This document shows positions 1-7,154 of a DNA stretch of 34,855 bases, piece by piece. Source of the DNA: Planctomycetota bacterium. GTDB taxonomy: Bacteria; Planctomycetota; JACQVX01. The number at the start of each line of letters is the position of its first letter. Position 1 is the first letter of the stretch. The stretch covers positions 1-34,855 of the forward strand of contig JACQVX010000005.1 of the NCBI GenBank assembly GCA_016209495.1, read 5' to 3'. Position numbers and translations under genes: made by a program. Below the pieces are notes generated by a model. The model searched no databases, was not told the origin of the DNA, and saw nothing but the letters and a program-made list of their open reading frames with translations.

Positions 1-2
1 AG

Positions 3-746
3 ACCTTCCTGGACCTCGACGACTGCCGGAGGCGGGCCCTGGTCTGGTGCACGGACAAAGCCGGGCGCCGGCCCCACGGGACCACGCGCCGGCGGCCGAT
101 GGTCGTCTTCGAGGAGGAAGAGAAGCCGCACCTGAAGCTCCGCTCGCCGGTTCCCTTCGACCCCCCGAGCTGGGGCATGGTGAAGGTTCACCCCGACCAC
201 TGTGTGCGCCTCCTCCAGGCCCTCTACACCGTCCCCACCCGCTTGGTCGGCAAGACCGTCCAGGTCCGCGCCGATTCCAAGCTCGTCCGGATCTACGTCG
301 GGACCGAGGTCGTGAAGACCCACCCCCGGCAGAAGCGCGGGGGGCGGTCCCTGGATCCCGAGGACTACCCGAAGGAGAAGACCCCCTACACCCTCCGCGA
401 CCCCGCCTACCAGGTCCGGCGAGCCAAGGAACGCGGTCCCCCCGTCGGTCGCTTCAGGGAGCGGCTCCTCGACGGCTCGTTCCCCTGGTCCAAGCTACGC
501 CTCGCCCAGAAGCTGCTACGGCTCGCCGAGACCTACGGGGCCCGGCGCCTGGACGCCGCCTGCCAGCGGGCCCTCGAGTACGACCTCGTCGACATCTCTC
601 GCGTCGAGTGGATCCTGAAGCACGCCCTCGACGAGGAGCCGTACGTCGTCCAGCGGGTCTTCGCCTTCTCCCTCCGGGGCCACTTCGTTCGCGAGCCCAG
701 GTCCTTCGTCCACGAACAGGAGGTGTCCGATGGAAGTCTCGCCTGA
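3..746 (+). CDS. istA: IS21 transposase IstA, C-terminal part (5' end outside window)
   Basis: About 247 residues are visible, open from the window edge in the frame starting at base 3. The beginning, with WCTDKAGRRPHGTTRRRP, resembles the stretch after the DDE integrase core of IS21 transposases. It is followed by the usual basic C-terminal domain, which ends in the sequence VSDGSLA. IstA performs strand cutting and transfer with IstB as ATP-dependent helper. The last 17 bases overlap the istB start (ATG at 730), the usual arrangement for coupled translation. Catalytic residues cannot be checked because most of the DDE core lies to the left. Confidence 0.85.
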   Translation, partial: TFLDLDDCRRRALVWCTDKAGRRPHGTTRRRPMVVFEEEEKPHLKLRSPVPFDPPSWGMVKVHPDHCVRLLQALYTVPTRLVGKTVQVRADSKLVRIYVGTEVVKTHPRQKRGGRSLDPEDYPKEKTPYTLRDPAYQVRRAKERGPPVGRFRERLLDGSFPWSKLRLAQKLLRLAETYGARRLDAACQRALEYDLVDISRVEWILKHALDEEPYVVQRVFAFSLRGHFVREPRSFVHEQEVSDGSLA

Positions 747-1737
747 ACTCAAGGACCGCATGAAGCGGCTCCGTCTCGGGGGCGTGCTGCCGACGCTCAC
801 CGACCGGGCGGCGCTCGCCGCCCACGAGAAGCTCCCCTACCTCGACTTCCTCGAGCTGGTCCTTTCCGACGAGGTCGAGCGCCGGGACAACGGGAACCTC
901 GCCCGGAGGATCCAGGCCGCCGGCTTCGAGGAGGAGTGGACCGTGGAGCGCCTCGACTGGAACGTCCCCGTCCGCTTCGATCGCGCCCGGCTGAAGGACC
1001 TCCTCTCCCTGGGCTTCATCGAGCGCCAGGAGAACGTCGTGTTCGTCGGCCCCGTGGGCGTCGGGAAGACCTGCTGGGGCTCGGCCCTCGGCCACAGCGC
1101 GTGCCGCGCGGGCTACCACGTCCTCTACCGCCGCTCGGACGTCCTGCTCGGCGACCTCCTGCGCGCGCGGGCCGACCACACCGTCGAGCGTGAGATGCCG
1201 CGCCTCATCGCCCCCGACCTCCTCATCGTCGACGACTTCGCCCTGCGGCGCATGGACGAGCGCGCCTCGTCCGACTTCTACGAACTCGTGATCGAACGCC
1301 ACACGCGCGCCTCCACGATCATCACGTCGCACCGCACCGTCGACGAGTGGGTCGCCGCCTTCGATGACCCCATCCTCGCCAACAGTGCTCTCGACCGCCT
1401 CGCCCACCGCGCCCACCAGATCGTCATCGAGGGGGAGAGCCTCCGGCGTCGAGAGGCGAAGCTGGCCGGACGCACCGGGGTACCGTCGACACGAACGGCG
1501 CCTGAAGCCGACGGCCCCACCCCAGAGAATGGCCGTCCCGAGACTCCGCCGCCCGGGTCGCTTGCCGCCCGCCTCGCCGAGCCCCTGGCGGGCGCTCGGC
1601 GGGCGGCGGCGCCCCGGGCTACGACCCGACCCATTGTCAGGAGGAAGAAGACGAGGCAAAAGACCCCCTCAACCTACCGGTCGCCCCCGGGGGGAATGCT
1701 CGTGGTGACGCCGGGGGGGAATGCTCGTGGTGAGTGA
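730..1737 (+). CDS. istB: IS21 helper ATPase IstB with long C-terminal extension
   Basis: A 335-residue AAA+ ATPase of the IstB/DnaC type, which recruits IstA to target DNA. Walker A is GPVGVGKT (about residues 107-114), followed by an unusual CW where the family usually has HL. Walker B is LLIVDDF (about 164-170), and a sensor-1-like segment IITSHR follows. The family is usually about 250-265 residues. Here about 80 proline/arginine-rich residues follow the core (from RTGVPSTRT on), because the frame stays open to the IS terminus and stops only inside the terminal repeat at 1735-1737. The extension may be fortuitous read-out of terminal DNA. The start codon overlaps istA. Confidence 0.87.
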   Translation: MEVSPELKDRMKRLRLGGVLPTLTDRAALAAHEKLPYLDFLELVLSDEVERRDNGNLARRIQAAGFEEEWTVERLDWNVPVRFDRARLKDLLSLGFIERQENVVFVGPVGVGKTCWGSALGHSACRAGYHVLYRRSDVLLGDLLRARADHTVEREMPRLIAPDLLIVDDFALRRMDERASSDFYELVIERHTRASTIITSHRTVDEWVAAFDDPILANSALDRLAHRAHQIVIEGESLRRREAKLAGRTGVPSTRTAPEADGPTPENGRPETPPPGSLAARLAEPLAGARRAAAPRATTRPIVRRKKTRQKTPSTYRSPPGGMLVVTPGGNARGE

Positions 1738-1738
1738 C
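1689..1738. repeat. Right terminus of the IS21 element with tandem repeats
   Basis: The 20-mer GGGGGGAATGCTCGTGGTGA occurs at 1689-1708 and again at 1714-1733, 25 bp apart, just before the terminal GTGACA. Repeated terminal motifs are the transposase-binding sites of IS21 elements. The second copy supplies the istB stop and also an ATG (1721) in frame with the downstream ATPase remnant. Confidence 0.75.
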
Positions 1739-2621
1739 ACCGACGACATTCCGCTCATCCGTTATCGCCGCGAGCATGGACTGGACGAGGTCGACGGACT
1801 GTTGATGCTCCTCCTGTACTTCAGCGTCCTCGAACCCGTCTTCTACCAGGAGTTGACGGCGCGGAACGAGGAACTGGGCCTGAAGGACAGTCGCGTCTCC
1901 CTGGGCACGGTGGTCGAGGCTGGCATCGGGAGACGACGACAGGTCCCGCCTCATCGGAAGGCTGACCCGCGAGGGAAGTCTGCGACGTCTCGGCCTCTTC
2001 GACGTCGAGACCGGGGAAAGGGCCTGTCGCTTGATGGAGGGGCGCGTCGTACCTGCACCCCACCTGCTACGCGTGGTGAGCGGCGGCGGAGGCGTCTGCA
2101 GCCAGATCTAGGCGGAGTGCTATGACGTGGAGGTGCCGGACACGAGAATCGAGGATGTCGTGCTGGCCGAGGCCATCCAGGACGACCTCGTGGAGCGGGT
2201 GCGGGATCACGATGCCTACGCCGAGGCAGTGCGCAACACCGGGCTGTTGCGCGGTGACCGCGCGGCGGAGTCCCTCATCATGCTCTTCCTCGGACCGCCA
2301 GGGACCGGCAAGACCATGACCGCCCGGGCCCTGGCCTGCAAGACGGGGCGGCCCCTCTACCGTCTTCGCCGGCCGAGCTCGCCATGGGTGGACTGGGAGG
2401 GCTGGCTGCAGGCCACGGCCTCGGCCGCCCGGGTGGCCGGGGGGATCCTGTTCGTCGATGATGGGGACCTCGTCATGGAGGCCTTCCACCGGGGTCGCAT
2501 GGTGCTGCTGAACCTGCTGGATCGCTACCCGGGCATTGCCATCCTGGCCACCCACCGCGAGGACCAGGTGGACCCCGCGCTCCGGCGCCGGGCCAACCTG
2601 CACGTCCCATTCGCCCGGTGA
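1739..2621 (+). pseudogene. AAA+ ATPase remnant (5' cut by IS21, frameshift, stop, 3' cut)
   Basis: Three pieces form one broken gene. From 1739 to about 1922, in the frame of 1721, there is an N-terminal helical region (DTDDIPLIRYRREHGL, then LLLYFSVLEPVFYQEL). From about 1923 the frame shifts by +1 and continues (DDDRSRLIGRLTREG, LRRLGLFDVETGE) to an in-frame TAG at 2109-2111. The same frame then resumes with an AAA+ core: Walker A GPPGTGKT, Walker B-like ILFVDDGD with D in place of the usual catalytic E, and DPALRRR near the end. It stops at 2621 just where AAA proteins continue into the lid domain, so roughly 80 residues are missing. The N-terminal winged-helix-like region plus AAA matches ATPases that work beside VWA proteins. 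Surely non-functional. Confidence 0.8.
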
Positions 2622-3981
2622 AGACCACGTAGGCCTCCAGGCCCCGCTCCTCCCCCTCGCGCCAGAGGGGCTCCGAGAGGGCGGCATCCCCGTCGGTGAC
2701 GAGCAGGACCCGGAGAAGGCGGCGCTCCAGGGCGTGGCGCCACACGCAGTCGAAGTTGGTGCCGCCGGTGCCCCGGCGCACGCCCTCGGCCAGCTCGGCG
2801 ATGCTCACGGGGAGGACGGCGTTGGAGAAGAGCCAGACGGGGCGCGCCAGGGCCTCCTCCAGGTGCAGGGCCAGGCCGTAGAGGAGGGGCTGCCAGCACC
2901 CCGTGGAGCCCGAGACGTCCAGGTAGAGGTGGACCTGCTCCTCCGACTCGGCGGGGCCCGGCAGGGGCGCGGGCCAGAAGGCGGGGGTGACCCCTGCGGC
3001 GAGGAAGGCCAGCTCCCGGCGGCCGGGCTGGCCCACCACCGCGGGGTCGGTGCGGGAGCCCAGGGCGCCATGGGGCAGGCCCCCGGGGCACACGGCCCGG
3101 CGGATGGCCTCGAGGAACTCGCGGCAGGTGACCGGGTCGGCCGCATGGACGCGGTCCTCCGTCACCCCCTCGGCGCGGCCCGCGGCGAGCCCCCCGCACA
3201 GCCCGGCGAGGCCTTCGTCCCCGGCGCCAGGGTCGTGGTCACCCAGGAGGACGAGGTCGGCGGCGAGGGCCTCCAGACCGGGACACTTGGCGGCCAGGGC
3301 CCTGCCGAAGTCCTCGAAGAAGGCGTTGAAGGGGACCTGGTCCAGCCAGTCCCTGCGGTAGAGGGCGGCCACCCGCGTGGGGTTGGTGCAGCCGGCCTCC
3401 CGGAGGGCACGCCCCACCAGGCACGCGAACCGGGCACGGGCCACCGGGTCGGCCTCCAGGGCGCGCGCCAGTGCGTCGTGGGGGAGGGCGAACTCCCCCC
3501 AGGCCTCGGAAAGCCCGGCCGACCGGCGGGCCAGCTCGGCGGGGGGCAGGAGTAGCACCCCCGGGAAACGTCCCGGCGGGTAGAGGCGCGCCAGGTACGG
3601 CGGCCCGGCGGGGAAGGCGAGGCGGGCCAGGTGGGCGTCCACGTAGACATCCAGGGCGAATTTCAGGAAGACGCGGGAGGGCAGGTCACCTCCCACCTCC
3701 CGGCGGAAGTCGCCGTGGACCTTGTGCACGAGCTCGTGCAGCAGGAGGTGCAGGGCGTCCTCGTCGCAACGGACGTGGCGAGCGAGGAAGGCCGGCGATA
3801 TCTCGACGCGGTAGCGGCCAGGGCCGGCCGCCCGGATGCGGGCCGTGCCGGCCTCGGGGTCCTCCACCACCGAGAGCCGGCCGGCGATCCCCTCGAGGAC
3901 GGCCAGGGGGCCGCCGGGGCCACGGCGGCGCGCGGCGGCGAGGGCGCGCTCGACCAGGTCTCCCCCGGCGTCCCCCGTCAT
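2473..3981 (-). CDS. Metallopeptidase-like/VWA protein (DUF2201 type), 3'-truncated
   Basis: Residues 1 to about 300 resemble the putative metallopeptidase domain paired with VWA-like domains (DUF2201_N); HELVH (82-86) is an HExxH zinc motif. The C-terminal part is a VWA-like domain with the MIDAS motif D355xS357xS359 in YLDVSGST, followed by GTGGTNF and VLLVTDGD. Homology ends at about 2622 (...EAYVVFT). The last 50 or so codons, to the stop at 2473, are glycine/proline-rich read-out over the antisense of the AAA remnant. The protein has therefore lost its native end. The ATG at 3981 overlaps the stop of the upstream gene (ATGA), so the two were translationally coupled. VWA plus AAA pairs usually remodel protein complexes; the substrate is unknown. 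Confidence 0.75.
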   Translation of the reverse strand: MTGDAGGDLVERALAAARRRGPGGPLAVLEGIAGRLSVVEDPEAGTARIRAAGPGRYRVEISPAFLARHVRCDEDALHLLLHELVHKVHGDFRREVGGDLPSRVFLKFALDVYVDAHLARLAFPAGPPYLARLYPPGRFPGVLLLPPAELARRSAGLSEAWGEFALPHDALARALEADPVARARFACLVGRALREAGCTNPTRVAALYRRDWLDQVPFNAFFEDFGRALAAKCPGLEALAADLVLLGDHDPGAGDEGLAGLCGGLAAGRAEGVTEDRVHAADPVTCREFLEAIRRAVCPGGLPHGALGSRTDPAVVGQPGRRELAFLAAGVTPAFWPAPLPGPAESEEQVHLYLDVSGSTGCWQPLLYGLALHLEEALARPVWLFSNAVLPVSIAELAEGVRRGTGGTNFDCVWRHALERRLLRVLLVTDGDAALSEPLWREGEERGLEAYVVFTGRMGRAGWPGAGARGPPGPRGGWPGWQCPGSDPAGSAAPCDPGGRPP

Positions 3982-5051
3982 GGCAGCCTCGGCACGACCC
4001 CCAGGAGCACGGAGGCCAGCCCCCGGGGGAGCCCCTCCCGGCCGGGCCGGGCCGTGGGGACGTAGAAGCGGCGGCGCCCCGTCCGGACGAGGACGTGGCG
4101 CACCTCGCCCGGCTCGCGGACCACCGGGAGATTGGCGCCGGGCTCCAGGGCCACGCAGGCCCTGGAGCCCACGAGGAAGGCCGGCCGGGCGAGGGCCGCC
4201 GGCCGGGGCCGGCGCTCCCTCGCGGCGGCGGCCAGGTCCAGGGCACGGGCGTCCACGACGAAACGCGCCCGCAGCTCCGGGGCCCCCAGGGAGACGACGA
4301 AGTCCCCCCGGCCGACGCGACCCTCCCGATCCACCGCCTCGAGGAATCCCGCCGGCAGGTCCTCGAGGGCCGTGTAGTGGCGCATGCGCCGGCCGTCCCA
4401 GTGGATCACGGGCTCGCCGTGGTAGGTGCTCACCGCCGCCCAGCTCGCCCGGGGGACGGCCAAGGGGCCCACGGGGACCTCGTGCTCGTGGACGAGGAGG
4501 AACCGGGGGCCGGCGGTGGGGAAGACGTGGCAGCCGTCGGGGAGCTCGACCCGCCTCCAGTCGTGCTCGAAGTCGCTGTCGTCCTCGTGATGGACGATGG
4601 GGGAATCCAGACGGGGACCCTCGCGAGGCGCGGCCCGGAACCGCCGCCTCTCCTCGCGACTCCCGCGCACCAGGTCCTCCAGCCGGCCCCGGAGGAGTTC
4701 CCCCGACGCCCCGCCCTCACGCAGCCTCCGCAGCGCGCACTCCAGCTCTCCCCTGGCGCGGGGCTCGTAGTGCTCCGCCAGGAAATCCACCAGGGCGCTC
4801 ATGCGCCGGCCCACCACCAGGCCCCGCGACTCCCGGAGCTCGCCCCCCCGCGGGTCGCGCCAGGCCAGGGGACCCACGCGGCGCGCCAGGGCGTCCCCGT
4901 CCTCCTCGTTCTCCCCTTCCGCCGCGACGTCCAGGGAGCGGACCCTCAGGGCCAGGGCCCGGTCCAGGGTGAGCTCCACCTCCACCTCCGCCTCCTCCCA
5001 CACCTCCACGAAGGGCCGCTCCAGGACGACCCGGAACCCCCGCAGCCTCAT
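3978..5051 (-). CDS. Unknown partner protein of the AAA/VWA locus
   Basis: A 357-residue protein starting MRLRGFRVVLERPF. I do not recognise a family. It looks soluble, with no signal peptide or membrane segment. The N-terminal 80 residues are acidic and predicted mixed alpha/beta (VEVWEEAEVEVEL). A charged helical stretch follows (about 110-160), then a beta-rich C-terminal half with many aromatic/charged turns (FEHDWRRVELPDG, YHGEPVIHWDG, FLLVHEHEVPVG). It overlaps the preceding fragment's stop (ATGA at 5048-5051) and the VWA start (3978-3981), so it sat in the middle of an operon. A third component beside an AAA and a VWA protein recalls the ternary MoxR-vWA-bpX systems, but I cannot show that it is a bpX domain. 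Confidence 0.7.
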   Translation of the reverse strand: MRLRGFRVVLERPFVEVWEEAEVEVELTLDRALALRVRSLDVAAEGENEEDGDALARRVGPLAWRDPRGGELRESRGLVVGRRMSALVDFLAEHYEPRARGELECALRRLREGGASGELLRGRLEDLVRGSREERRRFRAAPREGPRLDSPIVHHEDDSDFEHDWRRVELPDGCHVFPTAGPRFLLVHEHEVPVGPLAVPRASWAAVSTYHGEPVIHWDGRRMRHYTALEDLPAGFLEAVDREGRVGRGDFVVSLGAPELRARFVVDARALDLAAAARERRPRPAALARPAFLVGSRACVALEPGANLPVVREPGEVRHVLVRTGRRRFYVPTARPGREGLPRGLASVLLGVVPRLP

Positions 5052-5150
5052 CGGTCGCCCTCCCTCTCCAGGAGGCCCTCCAGGACCGGCCCGAGGAGGG
5101 CGGCGAACCGGCGGGCCTCGTCGTCGTCGAGCCGCCCGCGGGGCTCGTCG
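5048..5150 (-). pseudogene. C-terminal scrap of the gene upstream of the unknown partner
   Basis: About 33 codons (ADEPRGRLDDDEARRFAALLG to the stop TGA at 5048-5050) sit in a different frame from the transposase scrap just upstream, and overlap the ATG of the next gene by ATGA. The amphipathic, charged character and the coupled stop/start suggest the genuine end of a lost operon gene. The family cannot be told from so short a piece. Confidence 0.5.
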
Positions 5151-5375
5151 GCGCCAGAGGCGAACCGACTCCCTGGAGACCCCGACGGAGCGCGCGACCT
5201 CCCCGGGCTGGATGCCGGAGACCAGCATCGTGAGGGCGTGGTGACGGACCTCGGGCGAGACCGGAGCGCCGGGCTTGCGAACTTCGATCATGCCGGCCGG
5301 GCCCCTCGAGGCCGAAGACCGGACCGAGGTGAACTTCGAACGGGACGCGGTGCGTCGGGTCTTCCTGCGCGACAT
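5144..5375 (-). pseudogene. Transposase N-terminal fragment with helix-turn-helix
   Basis: It starts with ATG at 5375 preceded by AGGAGG. The visible 77 residues are basic (MSRRKTRRTASRSKF), followed by a homeodomain-like HTH: PEVRHHALTMLVSGIQPGEV, then VGVSRESVRLWRRR. That pattern is standard for the first helix-turn-helix of many DDE transposases. After LWRRR the frame stays open and runs in frame into the unknown partner gene's ATG at 5051, but the intervening residues (RAARRRRGPPVRRP) are read-out, because the real resident frame there is a different one. Broken and non-functional. Confidence 0.6.
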
Positions 5376-5492
5376 GGACGCCTCCTGTGCCGGCCCGTCG
5401 CCGGCCGTCGGGGCGTCCGCCCCCTCACGCCGCGGTCAGGGCCTTGCGCATTTCATGGCCCGAAAAGCGGCAAGATCTGGCGGGTTCCCACA
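5144..5492 (-). mobile_element. Insertion sequence remnant (5' end with transposase start)
   Basis: About 350 bp lie between two points where host coding homology breaks: the truncated regulator ends near 5493, and the resident operon resumes near 5150. The leftward sequence begins TGTGGGAACCCGCCAGATC and leads into a transposase reading frame. Only one end of the IS is present, so the rest was deleted. The IS family is not assignable from this. Confidence 0.5.
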
Positions 5493-5916
5493 CCTTACGC
5501 AGGGCCAGCTCCATGTGGCTCCTCCACAGGGTGCCCTCCCGGTCCAGCGCCGAGCGCCCTGCCGCCAGGAGGACCGCCAGCTCCTCGCCGGTGAGCTCCA
5601 GGGCCGGCCGGTAGTAGTGCCTTGGGTCGATGGAGTAGCCGTCCTCGCTGGTGGGCGTGCGCGCGTGGCGCACCGGGATGCCCATCTCGAGGAGGTCCGC
5701 CTTGTCCCGCTCGAACATGCGCCGGCCGGCCTCGTCGCCCTCGGCGCCGTAGTCGTGGGGGAACCAGCGGCGGATCTCGGAGAAGGGGACGGGCAGCTCC
5801 TTCCCGAGCAGCCAGGCCACCAGGTCCGAGAGTCGCTCCAGGCGGCTGCCCGGATGGGTACAGGGCTCGCCGGGGAGTGGCAAGTCGGTGGCGTTCAGCG
5901 GCGGGTCGCTTGCCAT
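5425..5916 (-). pseudogene. PafC/WYL-type transcriptional regulator, truncated
   Basis: The protein begins at ATG 5916 (a longer start at 6045 is in frame, but I see no family match upstream). From about residue 24 it reads RLERLSDLVAWLLGKE, then FPHDYGAEGDEAGRRMFERD, KADLLEMGIPV and GYSIDPRHYYRPALELTGEE. This is the N-terminal winged-helix and linker of PafC-like WYL regulators. The family is about 320 residues; homology stops near 5493 (ELALRKV), where IS sequence begins. The last 23 codons to the stop at 5425 are IS-derived. The ligand-sensing WYL domain is missing, so it is unlikely to work normally, though a DNA-binding fragment could still be made. Confidence 0.7.
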
Positions 5917-6072
5917 GGCCGGGGACCAGTCTACGACTCGGGTTCCCACGGATGCCAGGGCCGTGGGGGCGCCTCGTGCCGGCGGCAGCCGGATGAATTC
6001 CACGCCCTCGTACGAACCGTCGTAGGGGGCGAAGGTCGTCAGCATCCGGTCGCCGACCGTGGATCGGGGGGG

Positions 6073-6171
6073 TCAATGCTCCGGGTGAGTCACAGCGATG
6101 GCCTTCCGCACGCGCTTGCCATGGACGTAGAAGTCCGTGTACCATGCGCGACCTCGCTTCCTGAGGGACAC
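6073..6171 (-). pseudogene. Phage-type integrase N-terminal remnant
   Basis: From GTG 6171, with AAAGGG upstream, 32 codons read VSLRKRGRAWYTDFYVHGKR then VRKAIAVTHPEH and stop. The pattern of a basic start, WYxDFYxxGKRVRK, is the arm-DNA-binding beginning of tyrosine integrases, which are normally 350-400 residues. It lies on the 5' side of the tRNA-Arg gene and is distinct from the intact integrase at 13818-14870, so it records another, older event. Confidence 0.5.
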
Positions 6172-6307
6172 GCCGAGACCCTTTCCAATCGGGAGCCGGC
6201 GAAGTTTGGGCAAGAGTACCAGGCACGATTCGGTCTCAAATCGGGCGAAGCGACCGTAGGCCCGATTGTGGCGCAAGCATCTGCGCAGCAGCAGTCCACG
6301 TCGTCGT

Positions 6308-6384
6308 GCGCCCGTAGCTCAGGTGGATAGAGCGGCGGTTTCCTAAACCGCAGGCCGGCGGTTCGAGTCCGCCCGGGCGTACCA
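6308..6384 (+). tRNA. tRNA-Arg (anticodon CCU), target of the integrated element
   Basis: A complete cloverleaf. The acceptor is GCGCCCG with CGGGCGT (first pair G-U), the D stem GCTC/GAGC, and the anticodon stem GCGGT/ACCGC around loop TTCCTAA, giving anticodon CCT (reads AGG). The T arm is GGCGG-TTCGAGT-CCGCC, discriminator A, and CCA is encoded at 6382-6384. The 3' part from 6334 is identical to 15154 onward, so the present 3' half came in with the integrated element. Confidence 0.95.
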
Positions 6385-6386
6385 GA
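6334..6386. repeat. attL (53-bp direct repeat)
   Basis: Begins in the anticodon stem of tRNA-Arg and ends two bases after CCA. It is identical base for base to 15154-15206, with mismatches just outside on both sides. Recombination between the copies would release an 8820-bp circle. Confidence 0.92.
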
Positions 6387-6392
6387 AACTAC

Positions 6393-6424
6393 AAGGGGTT
6401 GCGGCGAACGAACCGCAACCCCTT
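6393..6424 (+). terminator. Hairpin terminator-like structure after tRNA-Arg
   Basis: A perfect 12-bp stem (AAGGGGTTGCGG paired with CCGCAACCCCTT) around an 8-nt loop, 9 bases after the tRNA CCA. The T run after it is weak (TTCGCTTT). It lies inside the element, so the element brings its own terminator for the tRNA transcript. Confidence 0.6.
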
Positions 6425-6429
6425 TCGCT

Positions 6430-6451
6430 TTGGTGCCAAATAGGTGCCAAC
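6430..6451. repeat. Left arm-type repeat
   Basis: The 22-mer holding GGTGCCAA twice, 11 bp apart, recurs exactly and in the same orientation at 15019-15040. Tandem short sites near both att sites are expected for arm-binding by tyrosine integrases. Confidence 0.65.
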
Positions 6452-6934
6452 CCCGCGCCGGACGGGCGCCCTCGGCGTCGTGCAAGACGCCGCCACCCCC
6501 CAGCTGGTGCGTGTCATACGTGGCGCTTGGTGTTCGACCGGTATACTGGACGCGAGGACCGACGCGACGAGGCTGGGAACGGGGCGGGGAGTATGGTGGG
6601 GAAAGCCGCTTGAGCAGAAGGACGAAGGGCCATCAACCCAGACGACTGCTCACCTCGGCGCGCCGGTTCTCTCCAGAGCCGATCACGGCGGGCGAGTTGT
6701 GATGGCTACCCTGGCGCGAGGGGACGACCCGCGGCGGCAGACGCGGACCAGGGCGAACACCTAGCGGCAGCTACGGCGGGCCTCTCGGGCGCCGGCTGGA
6801 CGGCGACGGTGAAGCAACTCTTGATGAGCTAGCGGCCTCCCCCACACCCCGCCCCCGGCACGGGTCGCGCCCTCGCAGGGCTCCAGGCATGTCGCAAGCG
6901 GAGGGGGGGCGCATAGTCGTCGTAGTAGTCGTAG

Positions 6935-6954
6935 ACGTTCGACCGGTTGAACGT
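6935..6954. promoter_or_regulatory. 20-bp near-perfect palindrome, operator-like
   Basis: ACGTTC at the left and GAACGT at the right frame GACCGGTT; only one of the ten base pairs is a mismatch. Its core undecamer also appears at 6532-6542. It could be a binding site for a dimeric regulator such as the HTH protein at 12968-13207, but no experiment is visible here. Confidence 0.35.
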
Positions 6955-6990
6955 CGGCTCCTTCCCGGGTAGTATCCCACCACTCTCAAT

Positions 6991-7087
6991 CGCTGGGCAG
7001 CGAAGCAACGATGTGGCGAGACCACGCACGGTCCCCCGCCTTGGCGGGTGCCGTCTGCGGCGTGGTTTCGCCTTTCGCTGCCCAGCG
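6991..7087 (+). other. 97-nt elaborate hairpin upstream of the Kelch gene
   Basis: The outer arm is 14 bp, perfect (6991-7004 with 7074-7087). The second arm is 13 bp with one G-T pair (7015-7027 with 7060-7072). The inner arm is ACGG/CCGT (7028-7031 with 7051-7054), leading to a CCCGCC/GGCGGG tip around 7035-7048. Asymmetric bulges lie at 7005-7014 and 7055-7059. About 38 pairs in 97 nt is far beyond chance. It starts no obvious T tract and lies 67 nt before the ATG at 7155. It could be a structured leader RNA, a cruciform or single-strand origin, or a recombination site. Confidence 0.6.
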
Positions 7088-7154
7088 AGACGGGACCAGT
7101 AAAGCGGCGGTGCCCGCCTTTCTCATGGGGCGGCCCGCCGACAGGGGGCCGCCG

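Larger units (their letters stand above)
1..1738 (+). mobile_element. IS21-family insertion sequence, right-hand part
   Basis: The element runs in from the left edge and ends near 1738. It holds the 3' part of istA, an overlapping istB, and a right terminus made of tandem repeats ending in GAGTGACA (terminus TGTCACTC on the other strand). The order istA-istB with overlapping frames and repeated terminal motifs is typical of IS21. Its left end is outside the window, so neither the target duplication nor the full length can be read. Immediately to its right, the reading frame becomes a 5'-truncated AAA ATPase, so the element interrupts a resident gene. Confidence 0.88.
6452..7154. other. About 700-bp non-coding zone at the element's left end
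   Basis: No convincing gene; open frames here are short, arginine/proline-rich and lack a ribosome site or family pattern. It contains a small hairpin (6474-6491), the undecamer GTTCGACCGGT at 6532-6542 and again at 6937-6947 inside a near-perfect palindrome, and a large hairpin at 6991-7087. It probably carries control signals, and possibly an origin, for the element. Confidence 0.5.

Noticed and set aside
3471-5594. A 707-codon plus-strand frame opposite the VWA partner genes
   Set aside because: Arg/Pro/Gly-rich, no ribosome site, opposite to genes with clear motifs and coupled starts.
6430-6764. Small plus-strand frames after attL
   Set aside because: They begin inside the arm repeat, are rich in Arg/Pro/Thr, lack ribosome sites, and resemble no family.
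6991-7087. Integron attC site
   Set aside because: The folded form lacks the RYYYAAC/GTTRRRY end boxes, and there is no integron integrase or cassette array.
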